Assembly: GCA_018266775.1 (NCBI GenBank)
Contig: JAFDZS010000001.1
Location: 625,175-689,174, forward strand
DNA from: Bacteroidota bacterium
GTDB lineage: Bacteria > Bacteroidota > Bacteroidia > Chitinophagales > Chitinophagaceae
Direction of reading: 5' to 3'
Length of the DNA stretch: 64,000 nt
The notes beneath the pieces are model-generated. The model saw nothing but the letters and a program-made list of their open reading frames with translations, made no database searches and was not told the DNA's origin. The position numbers were made by a program, and so were the translations under genes. Positions within the stretch are counted from its first letter, which is position 1; every line of letters begins with the position of its first letter. This document shows positions 8,018 through 17,132 of the stretch, in pieces.

Positions 8018-9460
8018 ATGAACACAACTGCTGGAAATACTATTCCGCTTGTTACAGACCTGGACGGTACTTTAATTGAGACCGACCTGCTGTACGAAGC
8101 ATTTGTGTTATTGCTGAAAAAAAATCCATTGTATGTATTCAACTGCATACCGTGGACTTTAAAAGGTAAGGCATACCTGAAAAGCAAAATATTTGGTAAC
8201 ACAGAGATTGCTTACGATACACTGCCTTACAATACTGCTGTACTTGATTTTTTAAAACAGGAATTTGCCAATGGCAGAAAGATTGTACTGGCCACGGCAT
8301 CGCCGGTGTACGCTGCAGAACAGGTGGCGAAAGTGCACCCGCTGTTCAGTGAAATTTATGGCACTACCGAAACCGTGAATTTAAAAAGTGCAATAAAAGG
8401 CGATTTCCTGGTCAGGCAATTTGGTGAAAAGCAATTTGATTATATTGGAGATTCAAGCGCTGATATTCCCATCTTTGCGCAATGCAACAATGCCTATTTA
8501 GTTAATCCATCATCATCTTTGCAAAAAAGTACAGCGGCAGTTGCTGCGGTAGCACAAACCTGGCATACAAAAAAGGCATCGCTGAAAGATTATATTAAAG
8601 CCATACGTGCTTACCAATGGATCAAGAACCTGTTGTTGTTTGTACCATTGATCACATCACATTCTTACCATTCATTAAAACTGGCTGTGCTGAGTTTTTT
8701 TGGCTTCTGCGTTTTCAGTGCAGTCGCTTCCGCAGGGTATTTACTCAATGATTTATTTGACCTTACTGCAGACAGAAAACATCCCCGGAAAAAAAACAGG
8801 CCCATAGCTTCAGCGCGAATACCGATTACAAAAGGTTTAATACTCGCCGTCTTTTTATTGACAGCAGGCCTGATTGGCGCAGCACAGCTGAGCTGGTTGT
8901 TCTTCACAATCGTTATAGGTTATTTCATTACTTCATTTACTTATTCTTTGTTATTAAAGAAAATGGAATTGTATGATGTGTTCCTGCTGGCATTACTGTA
9001 TTCAGTACGGGTGTTTGCCGGTGCAGTGGTGATAGATGTGTTGTTATCTTTCTGGCTTATTGCCTTTTCCACCTTTATTTTCTTAAGCCTCGCATTTGTA
9101 AAAAGATATTCAGAACTGGTACAGTTGGTACAGGCAGAAGGTGCCACCAGCCTTGCAGAACGAAGAAGAGGATATGCTGTACAGGATATTACATTGCTGC
9201 AGATCATGGGTGTGGCCAGTGGCTTTTTAGCTGTTGTGGTGTTTTCGCTGTATATCAACAGCACGGAGATTACGCAATTATACCGGCACCCGCATACATT
9301 GTGGCCAATCAGCTTTTTATTTTTGTTCTGGATCAGCCGCATCTGGCTGATCAGCAACCGCGGCAAAATGACTGATGACCCGATTGTATTTGCATTGAAA
9401 GATATTACCAGTTACTGCATCTTCCTGGCAACAGGAATATTGATGTTGCTGGCTATTTAA
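8018..9460 (+). CDS. HAD phosphatase-UbiA prenyltransferase fusion
   Basis: A 480-residue two-domain protein. Residues 1-190 are a HAD-superfamily hydrolase with DLDGT at 14-18 (motif I) and GDSSAD at 144-149 (motif IV). Residues 195-480 are a UbiA-type polytopic prenyltransferase with the Asp-rich site NDLFDLTADRKH at 244-255 and roughly eight hydrophobic helices. The closest well-studied function with this domain pairing is decaprenyl-phosphate 5-phosphoribosyltransferase (Rv3806c, UbiA), whose product is then dephosphorylated. A fused phosphatase would supply that second step. By that analogy it would make a polyprenyl-phosphate pentose donor for the neighbouring GT39-like enzymes; this is inference. 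The second UbiA Asp motif is less clear (around residues 350-390). Confidence 0.85.
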   Translation: MNTTAGNTIPLVTDLDGTLIETDLLYEAFVLLLKKNPLYVFNCIPWTLKGKAYLKSKIFGNTEIAYDTLPYNTAVLDFLKQEFANGRKIVLATASPVYAAEQVAKVHPLFSEIYGTTETVNLKSAIKGDFLVRQFGEKQFDYIGDSSADIPIFAQCNNAYLVNPSSSLQKSTAAVAAVAQTWHTKKASLKDYIKAIRAYQWIKNLLLFVPLITSHSYHSLKLAVLSFFGFCVFSAVASAGYLLNDLFDLTADRKHPRKKNRPIASARIPITKGLILAVFLLTAGLIGAAQLSWLFFTIVIGYFITSFTYSLLLKKMELYDVFLLALLYSVRVFAGAVVIDVLLSFWLIAFSTFIFLSLAFVKRYSELVQLVQAEGATSLAERRRGYAVQDITLLQIMGVASGFLAVVVFSLYINSTEITQLYRHPHTLWPISFLFLFWISRIWLISNRGKMTDDPIVFALKDITSYCIFLATGILMLLAI

Positions 9461-9498
9461 AAACCGGCAACTTAACCTTATTCAATAAACCACCCGTT

Positions 9499-11004
9499 AT
9501 GAAGCAGGTAAAATTATTGTGGATTATCATTTTTCTTCTGGGCGTAGCCGTTAGGAGCAGCGAAGTGCTGCACCCGGTGGATACAGAGTCCTGGAGAGAA
9601 TCTGATGTGTCCACCATGGCAAAGAACTTTTATATCAATCATACCGATATCTTTCATCCACAAGTGGCGTGGGATGGTTCAGGGCCGGGATATACAGAGG
9701 GGGAATTTCAAATCTATTCTTACATGATGGCCACATCATACCGCATTTTTGGGTTTTGGGAGCCCACCGGCCGTGTCATTTCTTTCCTGTTTTCTATTTT
9801 CACCTTACTGTTATTTTTTAAACTCAGCAGGTATTTACTAAAAGAAAATGCAGCACTCGTGGCATCAGCCTGCTTTGCTTTCAGCCCCATACTGATGGTG
9901 ATATCGAATACGATACAACCAGAGTCGGTGATGTTTTTTTTCTATGTAGCCTCCGCCTATACTTTTTTAATCTGGTTGGATACGGGCACTAAAAAATATT
10001 TATGGCTCACTATATTTTGCACTGCACTCACTTTATTGTGTAAACTTACTGCGGCCAATATTGGCCTGATGTTTTTGGTAATGATGCTGTATAAAAAAGG
10101 ATGGAAGTTTTTGTTTACACTACCGGTACTGTTGCTTGGTGTGTTCAGCTTATTACCTTCATTGGCGTGGTATTGGTACAGCCACCAGTTTTATATTAAA
10201 TACGGCAATTCGCTGGGCCTCTCTAATGAGTACGCCTGGTTTGGGAAGGATTTTTTTACTGACCGCAGTTTTATTACAGGCATTATCAGGATTGAACTTT
10301 TACATGTTTGGACAAAGGCAGGGCCAATACTAATTGCACTGGCCTTGTTGTTTACATCGTGGCGCAAACAACTGAGTACGCTTATTGGTGCTGTATGGTA
10401 TGCAGCGGCGTTCATACTGTACATTCTTGCCATGCGCACTACATCGGCAGACTGGGCATATTACTACCATATATTCTCTGCCCCTGCTGCTGCACTGCTT
10501 ACGGGAAGCGCCATTGCGGCTTTGTATGAACATGCTGTGCCTGCGCTCCGCAATAAAAGTAATGGGGTACTAAAAAGCAGTGTATTACTCATTGCTGTGG
10601 CAGCACTGACGGCTTATCTTGCATTGGCAAACGGGAAATATTTTTGGGTAACGAAAAAAACAAATTTTGAAACATCGTCGTATTACAGCTGTACAGACAG
10701 TTTAAGGAAGATCATTCCGCAGGGTACAATGTTTTTAGCACAGGGTGGTTTATGCAGTGATACCAAAGGGTATCCAAAAGCATATAATAATTCGTATTTT
10801 TTTTACTGGCTCAACCGCAAGGGTTATAATATTTGTGTGGGCGACCTTTCAGCCGACAATATTGCGGCGTATAAGGCAAAGGGCGCTGTTTTTTTTGTGG
10901 CCGAAGAAAAAGTGATCAGCCAGCAACCCGGCCTGGAAACTGCGCTGAAACAGCGTTTTACCACTGTATATGAATGCAATGGATGTATCGTATTTAAATT
11001 ATAA
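9499..11004 (+). CDS. GT39/ArnT-like membrane glycosyltransferase (first)
   Basis: A 501-residue polytopic protein of the GT-C superfamily, about 11 hydrophobic segments. The first periplasmic loop contains the acidic motif DTESWRESDVSTMAKNF, which matches the Asp/Glu-containing loop used by ArnT/PMT-type enzymes to bind lipid-phosphate sugars. The C-terminal 130 residues are a periplasmic domain with several Cys (YSCTDSL, GGLCSDT, CNGCIVFKL). It presumably transfers a sugar from a polyprenyl-phosphate donor to a glycan, lipid or protein on the periplasmic side. It follows the HAD-UbiA gene and precedes a DPM1-like GT2, both candidates for making its donor. Confidence 0.8.
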   Translation: MKQVKLLWIIIFLLGVAVRSSEVLHPVDTESWRESDVSTMAKNFYINHTDIFHPQVAWDGSGPGYTEGEFQIYSYMMATSYRIFGFWEPTGRVISFLFSIFTLLLFFKLSRYLLKENAALVASACFAFSPILMVISNTIQPESVMFFFYVASAYTFLIWLDTGTKKYLWLTIFCTALTLLCKLTAANIGLMFLVMMLYKKGWKFLFTLPVLLLGVFSLLPSLAWYWYSHQFYIKYGNSLGLSNEYAWFGKDFFTDRSFITGIIRIELLHVWTKAGPILIALALLFTSWRKQLSTLIGAVWYAAAFILYILAMRTTSADWAYYYHIFSAPAAALLTGSAIAALYEHAVPALRNKSNGVLKSSVLLIAVAALTAYLALANGKYFWVTKKTNFETSSYYSCTDSLRKIIPQGTMFLAQGGLCSDTKGYPKAYNNSYFFYWLNRKGYNICVGDLSADNIAAYKAKGAVFFVAEEKVISQQPGLETALKQRFTTVYECNGCIVFKL

Positions 11005-11113
11005 ATGCGTAATAAAGCCACTGTAAATTCGTTTTATATAGTTACACTGCAGCATGTTTTTGGCTAAGCAGCAATGTACAATTGTTAATGTAGAACCTAA
11101 CCATAGCAAACCA

Positions 11114-12166
11114 ATGAGTAAACCTTTTGTAAGTGTTGTTGCGCCAAGTTACAATGAAGAGGCGATTTTGGAAATCAATATTGAGGCCATCATTACATAC
11201 ATGGAAACCCTCAGTTATAAGTACGACTGGGAAGTGTTGATTGTAAATGACGGCAGTAAAGATAATACCGCTGCTATTGCCAATGCACTGGCGGCAAAAC
11301 ATTCGTGTGTGCGTGCAGTTCATCACCCCACTAATCTCAATTTGGGCAATGCCATCAAAACCGGCTTCGCTAATTCCCGTGGGGATATTATTGTGATCAT
11401 GGATATTGACCTCAGCTATTCTGAAAAATATATTGAGGAAATGGTAGACAGGCTGGTAGCCGAAAGCGCTGATATTGTGATGGCATCGCCTTACATGAAA
11501 GGGGGAAAAGTTACCGCAGTGCCTTTCATGCGCCGCGTTATGAGCAAATGGGTAAACCGTTTTATGAGTTTTGCTGCGCAGGACAAATACCACACCTTTA
11601 CCGGTATGGTGAGGGCTTACCGTAAAGAATTTGTACAAACGCTGAACCTCAAAACAAAGGATTATGAGATCAACCCGGAAATTGTGTACAAGGCAATGAT
11701 ATTAAGAGCGAAGATTATTGAGATACCGGCACACCTTGACTGGACTGAACAGAATAAATATGCAGGCAAACGAACATCGAGCCTGCGGGTGGTACGCAGT
11801 TTCTTTTCAGGATTGATGTCGGGCTTTATCTTCAGGCCTTATATTTTCTTTATCATCATTGGTTCTTTTTTAATGCTGCTGTCGTTGTACGAACTGGTTT
11901 GGCTGCTGTACGATGTATTGAATGATTTAGCGCATACCGCCAGCCCGCTACTGGCGGGGGAAGAACGCTCCTTCTCTCACAGCCTTGCTGTTGAGTTTAA
12001 AAGAAACCCGCAATCGTTTCTTGTAGGCGGTATCACTTTTGTAATTGCCATACAGTTTTTAAGCCTTGGTTTTTTATCGCTGCAAAGCAAAAGATATTTC
12101 GAAGAGTTGTTTCACCTGGGTACTTCATTGCGTAAGGAACATAAGGAAATTGCAGATAAACTGTAG
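11114..12166 (+). CDS. DPM1-like family 2 glycosyltransferase
   Basis: A GT2 of 350 residues from the chosen start MSKPFVSVV. An upstream in-frame ATG at 11054 would add 20 residues that do not look like family sequence. Catalytic features: VVAPSYNEE, VNDGSKDNT, and IMDIDLSYS in the DxD region. This pattern resembles dolichyl/polyprenyl-phosphate mannose or glucose synthases. Two C-terminal hydrophobic helices (about 240-270 and 310-335) would anchor it, as in the DPM1/GtrB class. It probably loads a sugar onto polyprenyl phosphate for the adjacent GT39-like enzymes. Confidence 0.87.
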   Translation: MSKPFVSVVAPSYNEEAILEINIEAIITYMETLSYKYDWEVLIVNDGSKDNTAAIANALAAKHSCVRAVHHPTNLNLGNAIKTGFANSRGDIIVIMDIDLSYSEKYIEEMVDRLVAESADIVMASPYMKGGKVTAVPFMRRVMSKWVNRFMSFAAQDKYHTFTGMVRAYRKEFVQTLNLKTKDYEINPEIVYKAMILRAKIIEIPAHLDWTEQNKYAGKRTSSLRVVRSFFSGLMSGFIFRPYIFFIIIGSFLMLLSLYELVWLLYDVLNDLAHTASPLLAGEERSFSHSLAVEFKRNPQSFLVGGITFVIAIQFLSLGFLSLQSKRYFEELFHLGTSLRKEHKEIADKL

Positions 12167-12170
12167 CTGT

Positions 12171-12220
12171 TTCAGCTTCCGGTGACTCACCCCCTGATGG
12201 GTGAGTCACCGGAAGCTGAA
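12171..12220. repeat. Perfect 22-bp palindrome with 6-base loop
   Basis: Arms at 12171-12192 and 12199-12220 are exact reverse complements; the loop 12193-12198 is CCTGAT. The stem contains two modules, TTCAGCTTCC at its base and GGTGACTCACC near the loop. There is no U-tract on either strand, so it is not a standard intrinsic terminator. The modules reappear in other intergenic palindromes at 31642-31673 and 63812-63831. It lies 5 bases after the GT2 stop and could end or stabilise the upstream transcript. Confidence 0.9.
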
Positions 12221-12264
12221 CACCAATTCATAAAACCTGAACCACAAAAAAAAGTAAAGCAGCT

Positions 12265-13695
12265 ATGCTCTTTAACTCTATACAATTTGTATTATTCTTT
12301 TTTATTGTAACCACGCTGTATTTTTTGCTGCCGTACAAATGGCGCTGGGTTTTGCTGCTGGCCGCAAGCTGTTATTTCTATATGGCTTTTGTACCCCTTT
12401 ACATTTTAATACTGGGCTTTACAATAGTAGTAGATTATTTTGCCGGAATATTTATTGAGCAATCGCAGGGTAAACGGCGTAAATGGTTTTTGGTATGCAG
12501 CCTTGTGGCTAATATTGGTGTGCTGGCCGTTTTTAAGTATTACAATTTCATCAACGATAATATTACTTACCTGCTGCATGGTTTTGGGTGGCAGAACCCT
12601 GTTCCTTATCTCTCCATTTTATTGCCCATTGGTTTGTCGTTCCATACCTTCCAGGCAATGAGTTATACTATTGAAGTGTACCGCGGCCATCAACCCGCAG
12701 AAAGAAATTTCGGCATCTATTCCTTATACGTAATGTTTTACCCGCAGCTGGTGGCCGGCCCTATTGAAAGGCCGCAAAATTTATTATTCCAGTTTCGCCA
12801 GAAATACGATTTTGATTATGACCGTGTGGTGGATGGTTTAAAAATGATGTTGTGGGGTTTGTTTAAAAAAGTGGTGATTGCAGACCGCCTGGCCATTTAT
12901 GTAAATACCGTGTACAATAATACCGGGCAGCATAATGGCAATACGATGCTGTTGGCTACGTTCTTCTTTGCCTTTCAGATCTATTGCGATTTTTCCGGCT
13001 ATTCAGATATTGCCATAGGCGCCGCCAAAGTAATGGGCTTTAAACTGATGACGAATTTTAACAGGCCTTATTTTTCTAAAAGCATATCTGAATTCTGGAA
13101 ACGCTGGCACATTTCCTTATCCACCTGGTTTAAAGATTATTTATACATTTCATTAGGTGGTAACCGCGTTGCATTACCAAGGCAATATTTTAATTTGTTT
13201 TTTGTGTTTTTGGTTAGCGGCATCTGGCATGGCGCCAACTGGACGTTCATTATCTGGGGTGCACTCAATGGCTTCTATTTAATTTTTGCATTGGTAACCG
13301 CAAAGGCAAGAAAACAGTTTAATACTATTACCGGTTTAACTAAATCATCAGCAATATTTCATTTTATACAGGTGGTCACCACATTTGTGCTGGCTTGTTT
13401 TGCGTGGATCTTCTTCAGGGCAAATAATGTAAACGATGCCTTTACGGTAATTAAAAAAATTTTTACCGTACGCGGTAAAGTGTATTATGAAAATCCTTCC
13501 ATGCTCATTTATTCTTTTCTTGGAATAGCCATATTGTTTGCTGTAGAATATAAGAATGAATATTACCGCGGTAAATTTTCTGTATTCCACAACCAGCACT
13601 GGCTGGTACGCAATATGGCTTATGTGTTTTTAATTATAATGATATTGCTTGTGGGTGTGTTTGATGGTGGACAATTTATTTATTTCCAGTTTTAA
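12265..13695 (+). CDS. MBOAT family O-acyltransferase (AlgI-like)
   Basis: A 476-residue inner-membrane acyltransferase, about 10-12 hydrophobic segments. Family hallmarks are PQLVAGPIERPQNLL, FWKRWHISLSTWFKDYLYISLGGNR, and the catalytic His of SGIWHGANWTFIIWG. AlgI-type proteins pass acetyl groups across the membrane to a periplasmic partner that O-acetylates polysaccharide. The next gene, 18 bases downstream, encodes an SGNH-like protein that would be that partner. Length fits the family (about 470-520). Confidence 0.95.
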   Translation: MLFNSIQFVLFFFIVTTLYFLLPYKWRWVLLLAASCYFYMAFVPLYILILGFTIVVDYFAGIFIEQSQGKRRKWFLVCSLVANIGVLAVFKYYNFINDNITYLLHGFGWQNPVPYLSILLPIGLSFHTFQAMSYTIEVYRGHQPAERNFGIYSLYVMFYPQLVAGPIERPQNLLFQFRQKYDFDYDRVVDGLKMMLWGLFKKVVIADRLAIYVNTVYNNTGQHNGNTMLLATFFFAFQIYCDFSGYSDIAIGAAKVMGFKLMTNFNRPYFSKSISEFWKRWHISLSTWFKDYLYISLGGNRVALPRQYFNLFFVFLVSGIWHGANWTFIIWGALNGFYLIFALVTAKARKQFNTITGLTKSSAIFHFIQVVTTFVLACFAWIFFRANNVNDAFTVIKKIFTVRGKVYYENPSMLIYSFLGIAILFAVEYKNEYYRGKFSVFHNQHWLVRNMAYVFLIIMILLVGVFDGGQFIYFQF

Positions 13696-13713
13696 TTTTA
13701 GTTGAATTAAAGA

Positions 13714-14658
13714 ATGAAAAAAAATACAACAACCCAATCACCGTGGCGCAAAAACTTTTTTGTGAAAGCGGCATTACTGCTGGTGATTGTTTACTGTATA
13801 GATTTTACGCTGGGTAAACTCCTCAGCCATTTTTATTTTACCCAGCAAAGTGGTTTGTTGTACCGCACTACTTACTCAATGGAGAAAACCCAGGCCGGTT
13901 TTTTAGTTTTTGGTTCATCAAGGGCCAACCACCATTACAACCCGGAAGTTTTAGAAAAGAAGCTGAACATGAGTTATTACAATGCAGGGCGTGATGGCAA
14001 TTTTATTTTCTATCACTATGCAGTACTGAAATCGGTTTTAAAAAGATATCGTCCCAAAATAGTGGTGCTGGATTTTTTAACAGGAGAATTCGGGCCCAAT
14101 AAAGATGCGTATGACCGCCTTTCCTCGCTGCTGCCGTATTACAAAACGCACCCGGAGATCAGGCCAATAGTAAACCTGAAAAGTGAGTTTGAGCAATATA
14201 AACTGGTTTCCAATATTTACCCGTATAACTCTTTACTGTTTACCATTTTTGCCGGTAATGCAGCATTTAATAAAGAAAGGGCAGGTGATATACAAGGATA
14301 TGTGCCGTTAAAAAATATATGGAATGAACCTGCCAAAAACATGGATTTTGAAACCCATTACACTATCGACAGTATAAAAGTGAATACTTTCGAAAGCTTC
14401 ATACATGATTGTAAGGAAGCTGGTGTAAAGCTTTATGTGGTTTGCTCACCCATTTTACAGCATTCAGCTGTGGAAGACTATTCTGTCAGCATTGCAAAGG
14501 ATATCGCATCTAAAAACGGGGTGCAGTTTTTCGATTATTCACGAGATACTTCATACAGCAATCACAGCAACCTGTTTTCAGACGTGTTTCATTTGAACGA
14601 CGATGGCGCAAAAATATTTTCTGCTCATCTTGCAGATACCATACACATTAAAAACTGA
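13714..14658 (+). CDS. SGNH-hydrolase-like acetylation partner (AlgJ/DltD-like role)
   Basis: A 314-residue protein with one N-terminal membrane helix (about 14-34) and a periplasmic domain. FGSSRANHHYN at about 66-76 fits SGNH block I (Ser nucleophile in the GSS context), and DVFHLNDDG near 291-299 fits block V with its Asp-x-x-His. It follows the MBOAT gene directly. Proteins of this architecture complete acetyl transfer onto exopolysaccharide. Its role as partner of the MBOAT is inferred from gene order; the substrate is unknown. Confidence 0.75.
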   Translation: MKKNTTTQSPWRKNFFVKAALLLVIVYCIDFTLGKLLSHFYFTQQSGLLYRTTYSMEKTQAGFLVFGSSRANHHYNPEVLEKKLNMSYYNAGRDGNFIFYHYAVLKSVLKRYRPKIVVLDFLTGEFGPNKDAYDRLSSLLPYYKTHPEIRPIVNLKSEFEQYKLVSNIYPYNSLLFTIFAGNAAFNKERAGDIQGYVPLKNIWNEPAKNMDFETHYTIDSIKVNTFESFIHDCKEAGVKLYVVCSPILQHSAVEDYSVSIAKDIASKNGVQFFDYSRDTSYSNHSNLFSDVFHLNDDGAKIFSAHLADTIHIKN

Positions 14659-14777
14659 TAAAAATTGCTGAACGGAAATACAGTGTTTTCAACGGGTTAA
14701 TAATATTTTTAATTAGATATTTTTATGCTAATTTGCGGCACCATTAAACCGAACCAACCGTTACGAGCGGAATTGTT

Positions 14778-16289
14778 ATGAAAGACAATACTAAGCTGAT
14801 CAAGTCTGTGTTTTTCTGTGCCTTTTTGATAGCTTATGCTGTTGGCCTGGTGTATCTCGGCCTTCGGTTAAATGTTTCCAACGACGAAATTTTTTCTCTC
14901 GATACTTCATCTCACAACCTGAAAGGCGTTATTGGCCAGGCTTATAATTTTGAAGGGCAACCGCCTTTATACTTTATTGTACTTTCCCTGTGGCGGCACC
15001 TGAATTCAGCGATATTCTTTGCACGCCTCTCCTCTATTATTTTCATTTTTCTTTCAGCGGGGGCATTTTACCAATTCATTAAATTGATCACTGAAAAAAA
15101 ACCTTCCCGCTGGCTGGTCATTTTATTTCTCATCAACCCCTACATTGTATGGGCTGCAGAAGAAACACGGTTGTATGCTTTCATCCTGCTCATTACAATA
15201 GGTGCATTATATTACCTGGCCAGTTATTATATTAATAACCAGCGCAGGTACTTAATATATTTTGTGTTACTGGGTTTGGCAGGCGTGCTTACACAATACC
15301 TGTATATATTCCTGGTTGTGGCATTGGCATTACCCGTTTTATTGTTTAAAGGATGGAGGGCACTCTTTACGTATGCGTTATATTCTTTACCCATTGGTTT
15401 ACTGCTTTTGTATAATGTATTTTATACTACAGATCCAATGTCGCTGGCATATATCAATTCTGTTTCCATTTCATTTACAGACAGGATGCTGAGTGTACTG
15501 CACACACCTCAGAATTTATTGCTGGGCCTGCACATGCTGGATGTGCAAAGAGTGGTACGCTGGGCATTCATCCTGGTGTTTGCAATATTGTTTGCATACA
15601 CTTACCTGAAGTGGTACACCACCAATCAGCACACAAATAAAACCTATTTTAAAATTTTCAACGGCAGCATTATTGCAGGCCTTGTATTACTGCTTATCAA
15701 CAGTGTTTTCTTCGCCTATACCAAACTGGATTATCACGACCGGTACCTTACTGTTGGTTTTCCGCTGTTCTTATTGATAATGATATTGTTTCAAACCTAC
15801 CCGGTGGTGCAGCGCAGTATCATTTATGGTGTGCTGGTATTGTGTTATTGCATTATGCTGTGTACACAATACAGGTACCAGGTAAAAGAATACGATATCC
15901 GTTCATTAACAAAGTATATTGGTTCTATAGAAAGAAAAGATGAGCCCATTTGTTTTTATCATAAGGTTATTTCGCTGCAGTTTAAATACAACTATGAAGG
16001 TAAGAACGCGCTGATACCATTGCCTGATGGCTTAAAATTCGACAGCTCTTACCTGAATAAGATTACCGATACCGTTTCTTTGGAACACGCTATTGAAACA
16101 TCCAGTCCAACCGCAAAAAGTTATATCCTTATTAACGACCGTACCGAATCCAATTTTGAAAATGATGATGACGTACGTATCCTTAATAGTTTTGTAAGTG
16201 CCCACTACCGCGTTACCATCGATACACTTTTCATTGGCCACAATCCGGATTTTCCATTACGTATCAGGAGGCTGGAGAAGAAAGATTAA
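14778..16289 (+). CDS. GT39-like membrane glycosyltransferase (second)
   Basis: A 503-residue polytopic GT-C type protein. The first external loop carries SNDEIFSLDTSSHN, with the acidic pair expected in lipid-phosphate-sugar-dependent enzymes, followed by GQPPLYFIVLSLW, a common signature of the family. About 11-12 hydrophobic segments are followed by a roughly 120-residue C-terminal soluble domain from about residue 385. It is last in the plus-strand glycan run, 119 bases after the SGNH gene, and may have its own promoter in that AT-rich spacer. It shares only architecture with the GT39 gene at 9499. Confidence 0.78.
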   Translation: MKDNTKLIKSVFFCAFLIAYAVGLVYLGLRLNVSNDEIFSLDTSSHNLKGVIGQAYNFEGQPPLYFIVLSLWRHLNSAIFFARLSSIIFIFLSAGAFYQFIKLITEKKPSRWLVILFLINPYIVWAAEETRLYAFILLITIGALYYLASYYINNQRRYLIYFVLLGLAGVLTQYLYIFLVVALALPVLLFKGWRALFTYALYSLPIGLLLLYNVFYTTDPMSLAYINSVSISFTDRMLSVLHTPQNLLLGLHMLDVQRVVRWAFILVFAILFAYTYLKWYTTNQHTNKTYFKIFNGSIIAGLVLLLINSVFFAYTKLDYHDRYLTVGFPLFLLIMILFQTYPVVQRSIIYGVLVLCYCIMLCTQYRYQVKEYDIRSLTKYIGSIERKDEPICFYHKVISLQFKYNYEGKNALIPLPDGLKFDSSYLNKITDTVSLEHAIETSSPTAKSYILINDRTESNFENDDDVRILNSFVSAHYRVTIDTLFIGHNPDFPLRIRRLEKKD

Positions 16290-16393
16290 TAACAGATGGT
16301 TCCATAGCGCCATTATTCCCATTATCATTTTAATGTTTGCTGTTTATTGAAAATGATGTTGTGTGCATCCTGTAAAGTACATAAGCGGCATTA

Positions 16394-17071
16394 ATGAAGA
16401 AAGAAATTTTTATACCGGTACTTCTGTTTGTAACTGTTTGGCAACTTCTTTGTTGCAATCAACACGTAAGTATTTCCTATAACAAATGTCACCAGCTCGA
16501 TTCAGTATATCTCGGAAAAACGGGAACAAAGATTAAAGACCCGCTTACCACAGTTGACGTTATAATGAAGGACATAGCGGAGTTGCTGCATACAGATACA
16601 TTATCAAAATCAGGCAGCAACAACGAAATCAGGCTGTTTTACCAGGGTGCATTCGGGTCAAATATTTTCAGGGAATACCTGGAAAATGATATCATGCACA
16701 TCAGACTAACTCAATGTGGTTATCATGAGAAGGGAGATTCATTTTTTCTCCTGGTGGCCACCACCAATGCAATTACCATTAATGATAAAAGCTGGATGGA
16801 TGACGGATTAGTTAATGACTTGCCTCAACAATGTTTCACCCCGGACAAGCAGGAAGATATCCTTGATGGCCCCGGTATTTATATCATCACAGCGGCAACC
16901 AACAGTACTATTAAAAAAGCCCTGGTGTATGGCAATTACTTCAAGGATAATGATTTGTCTGCTGGTACAAAATCTGTCATCAATTTTATTCAGCACCTTG
17001 AAAGCAAATACCATTTTCATTTTACTGAAAACCCGGAAGAATTAGTGCAACACGCCGATTTTCATCTCTAA
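16394..17071 (+). CDS. Hypothetical lipoprotein
   Basis: A 225-residue protein of no recognised family. The N-terminus (MKKEIFIPVLLFVTVWQLLCC) is a signal peptide ending in a lipobox-like LLCC, so it is probably a lipoprotein. The remainder is soluble and mixed alpha/beta in composition, with PDKQEDILDGPGIYIIT as the most distinctive stretch. It lies between the glycan operon and the convergent PKD gene and ends 17 bases before a strong bidirectional terminator. No function is assigned. Confidence 0.75.
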   Translation: MKKEIFIPVLLFVTVWQLLCCNQHVSISYNKCHQLDSVYLGKTGTKIKDPLTTVDVIMKDIAELLHTDTLSKSGSNNEIRLFYQGAFGSNIFREYLENDIMHIRLTQCGYHEKGDSFFLLVATTNAITINDKSWMDDGLVNDLPQQCFTPDKQEDILDGPGIYIITAATNSTIKKALVYGNYFKDNDLSAGTKSVINFIQHLESKYHFHFTENPEELVQHADFHL

Positions 17072-17088
17072 AATATGCCAACAAAAAA

Positions 17089-17112
17089 GGGAACCACTTC
17101 GGTTCCCTTTTT
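17089..17112. terminator. Bidirectional intrinsic terminator
   Basis: GGGAACC (17089-17095), loop ACTTC, GGTTCCC (17101-17107), flanked by AAAAAA on the left and TTTTT on the right. It serves the plus-strand lipoprotein gene and the convergent minus-strand PKD gene. Confidence 0.92.
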
Positions 17113-17132
17113 AATATGTTTCGAATGCTGTG

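Noticed and set aside
11042..11638. 198-codon open frame on the minus strand inside the GT2 gene
   Set aside because: Antisense shadow of a clear GT2 with complete motifs.
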